54,611 nucleotides of DNA from Candidatus Uhrbacteria bacterium (lineage in GTDB: Bacteria > Patescibacteriota > Patescibacteriia > UBA9934): the NCBI GenBank assembly GCA_943359525.1, contig CALRHV010000006.1, positions 1-54,611 of the forward strand, read 5' to 3'. This document shows positions 53,889 through 54,611 of this stretch, one piece after another. The position numbers and the translations under genes are program-made. Position 1 is the stretch's first letter; every line of letters begins with the position of its first letter. Below the pieces are notes generated by a model, which searched no databases, was not told the DNA's origin, and saw only the letters and a list, made by a program, of their open reading frames with translations.

Positions 53889-54404
53889 ATGACATTATCA
53901 CCACTTCTTCCAACAGAAATCATTGAGAATCGAATTTATGTGTTTCGTGGGCAAAAAGTGATGCTCGATCGCGACCTGGCAAGGCTCTACGAAGTCGAAA
54001 TTCGTTTTCTGAACCAGGCTGTTCGAAGAAATATTGATCGTTTTCCTCCAAACTTCTGTTTTCAACTTACAGATGACGAATGGAAAATGTTAAGATCACA
54101 ATTTGTGATCTTAAAGCCCGGTCGTGGTGGCAAGGGATTTTGTCCGCTCGTATTCACCGAGCACGGCATCGCAATGCTCTCTGGCGTTCTCAAAAGCAAA
54201 CGCGCGATCGCTATCAACATTCAAATCATCAACGCCTTCATTGCTCTCCGCAATATGGCTATCGAACATTCCGATCTCCGCCTCCGCGTCGACTTCCTCG
54301 AGAAACAATACGACGCACAATTCAAAATCGTGTTCGACGCACTTCGACAAACGATTGATAACGATTCGAAAAAAAGCGAGATTGGATTTAGGGAGAAGAA
54401 ATAG
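53889..54404 (+). CDS. ORF6N-domain protein
   Basis: IENRIYVFRGQKVMLDRDLARLYEVEIRFLNQAVRRNIDRFPPNFCFQLTDDEWKMLRSQFVI...PLVFTEHGIAMLSGVLKSKRAIAINIQIINAFIALR. Confidence 0.9.
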   Translation: MTLSPLLPTEIIENRIYVFRGQKVMLDRDLARLYEVEIRFLNQAVRRNIDRFPPNFCFQLTDDEWKMLRSQFVILKPGRGGKGFCPLVFTEHGIAMLSGVLKSKRAIAINIQIINAFIALRNMAIEHSDLRLRVDFLEKQYDAQFKIVFDALRQTIDNDSKKSEIGFREKK

Positions 54405-54420
54405 GCTACACTTTCTTCAT

Positions 54421-54611
54421 ATGCGCTTTGGAGCTCACGTGTCAGCCGCTGGGGGACTATGGAAAGCCGGGCCGGCTGGCAAACTTTTAGGATGTGAAGT
54501 CATCCAAATCTTTTCGCGTTCTCCGCAAATGTTCGCGGCGAAACCGATAAGCGATGAGGATGCGGCGAAGTTTAAAGAATCGATGAAAGAAAACGACATC
54601 AAGGACGTGTA
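54421..54611 (+). CDS. nfo: Endonuclease IV, N-terminal part (runs off right edge)
   Basis: MRFGAHVSAAGGLWKAGPAGKLLGCEVIQIFSRSPQMFAAKPI. Confidence 0.85.
   Translation, partial: MRFGAHVSAAGGLWKAGPAGKLLGCEVIQIFSRSPQMFAAKPISDEDAAKFKESMKENDIKDV

Noticed and set aside
52802-53923. Full 373-aa version of the hypermodification-family ORF
   Set aside because: N-terminal extension overlaps the promoter/start region of the divergent ORF6N gene and lacks similarity; start at 53728 fits better.

Overview
The window is 54.6 kb of compact bacterial chromosome. Gene content and the style of the secreted proteins suggest a Candidate Phyla Radiation / Patescibacteria-type genome, but that placement is inference. 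Housekeeping genes include recA (partial), a RodZ-like HTH protein, ftsK, efp with an EpmA-like EF-P lysine ligase, rpsR-ssb-rpsF, ychF, rmuC, rpsT, holA, polA, a Xer-type recombinase, rpsO, pnp, a DksA/TraR-type zinc-finger gene, lspA, comM, a LysM-M23 peptidase, tig and nfo (partial). There are four tRNAs: Ala(CGC), Arg(CCU), Arg(UCU) and His(GUG). A cell-surface block (O-antigen-ligase/TPR protein, a 1495-aa surface protein, an Asp/Thr-repeat protein and two further secreted proteins) occupies about 17-27.8 kb. Many small orphan genes (STPK, 3D-domain lipoprotein, C39-like lipoprotein, orphan LuxR HTH, mini-receiver, histidine phosphatase, radical SAM) sit as self-contained units with their own promoters and terminators.

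The strongest unexplained signals are:
(1) At least six copies of a ~123-127 nt quasi-palindromic element around a CGTAC-N(5-6)-GTACG core. Their terminal stems differ in sequence but stay complementary, and pairs of copies sandwich tRNA-Ala, tRNA-Arg and rpsO.
(2) Two bicistronic units with an identical 28-nt intergenic hairpin, a second hairpin that covaries, and near-identical terminators around unrelated coding sequences.
(3) Two perfect parS palindromes plus DnaA-box-like sites in a noncoding stretch.
(4) A fourfold alternating AACGTAAATT array with 50-bp period upstream of a Fic gene.
(5) A protein resembling the 5-hmdU DNA kinase helical / thymine-hypermodification family beside an ORF6N gene.

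No database search or folding was run. Everything is from reading the sequence and motif knowledge.
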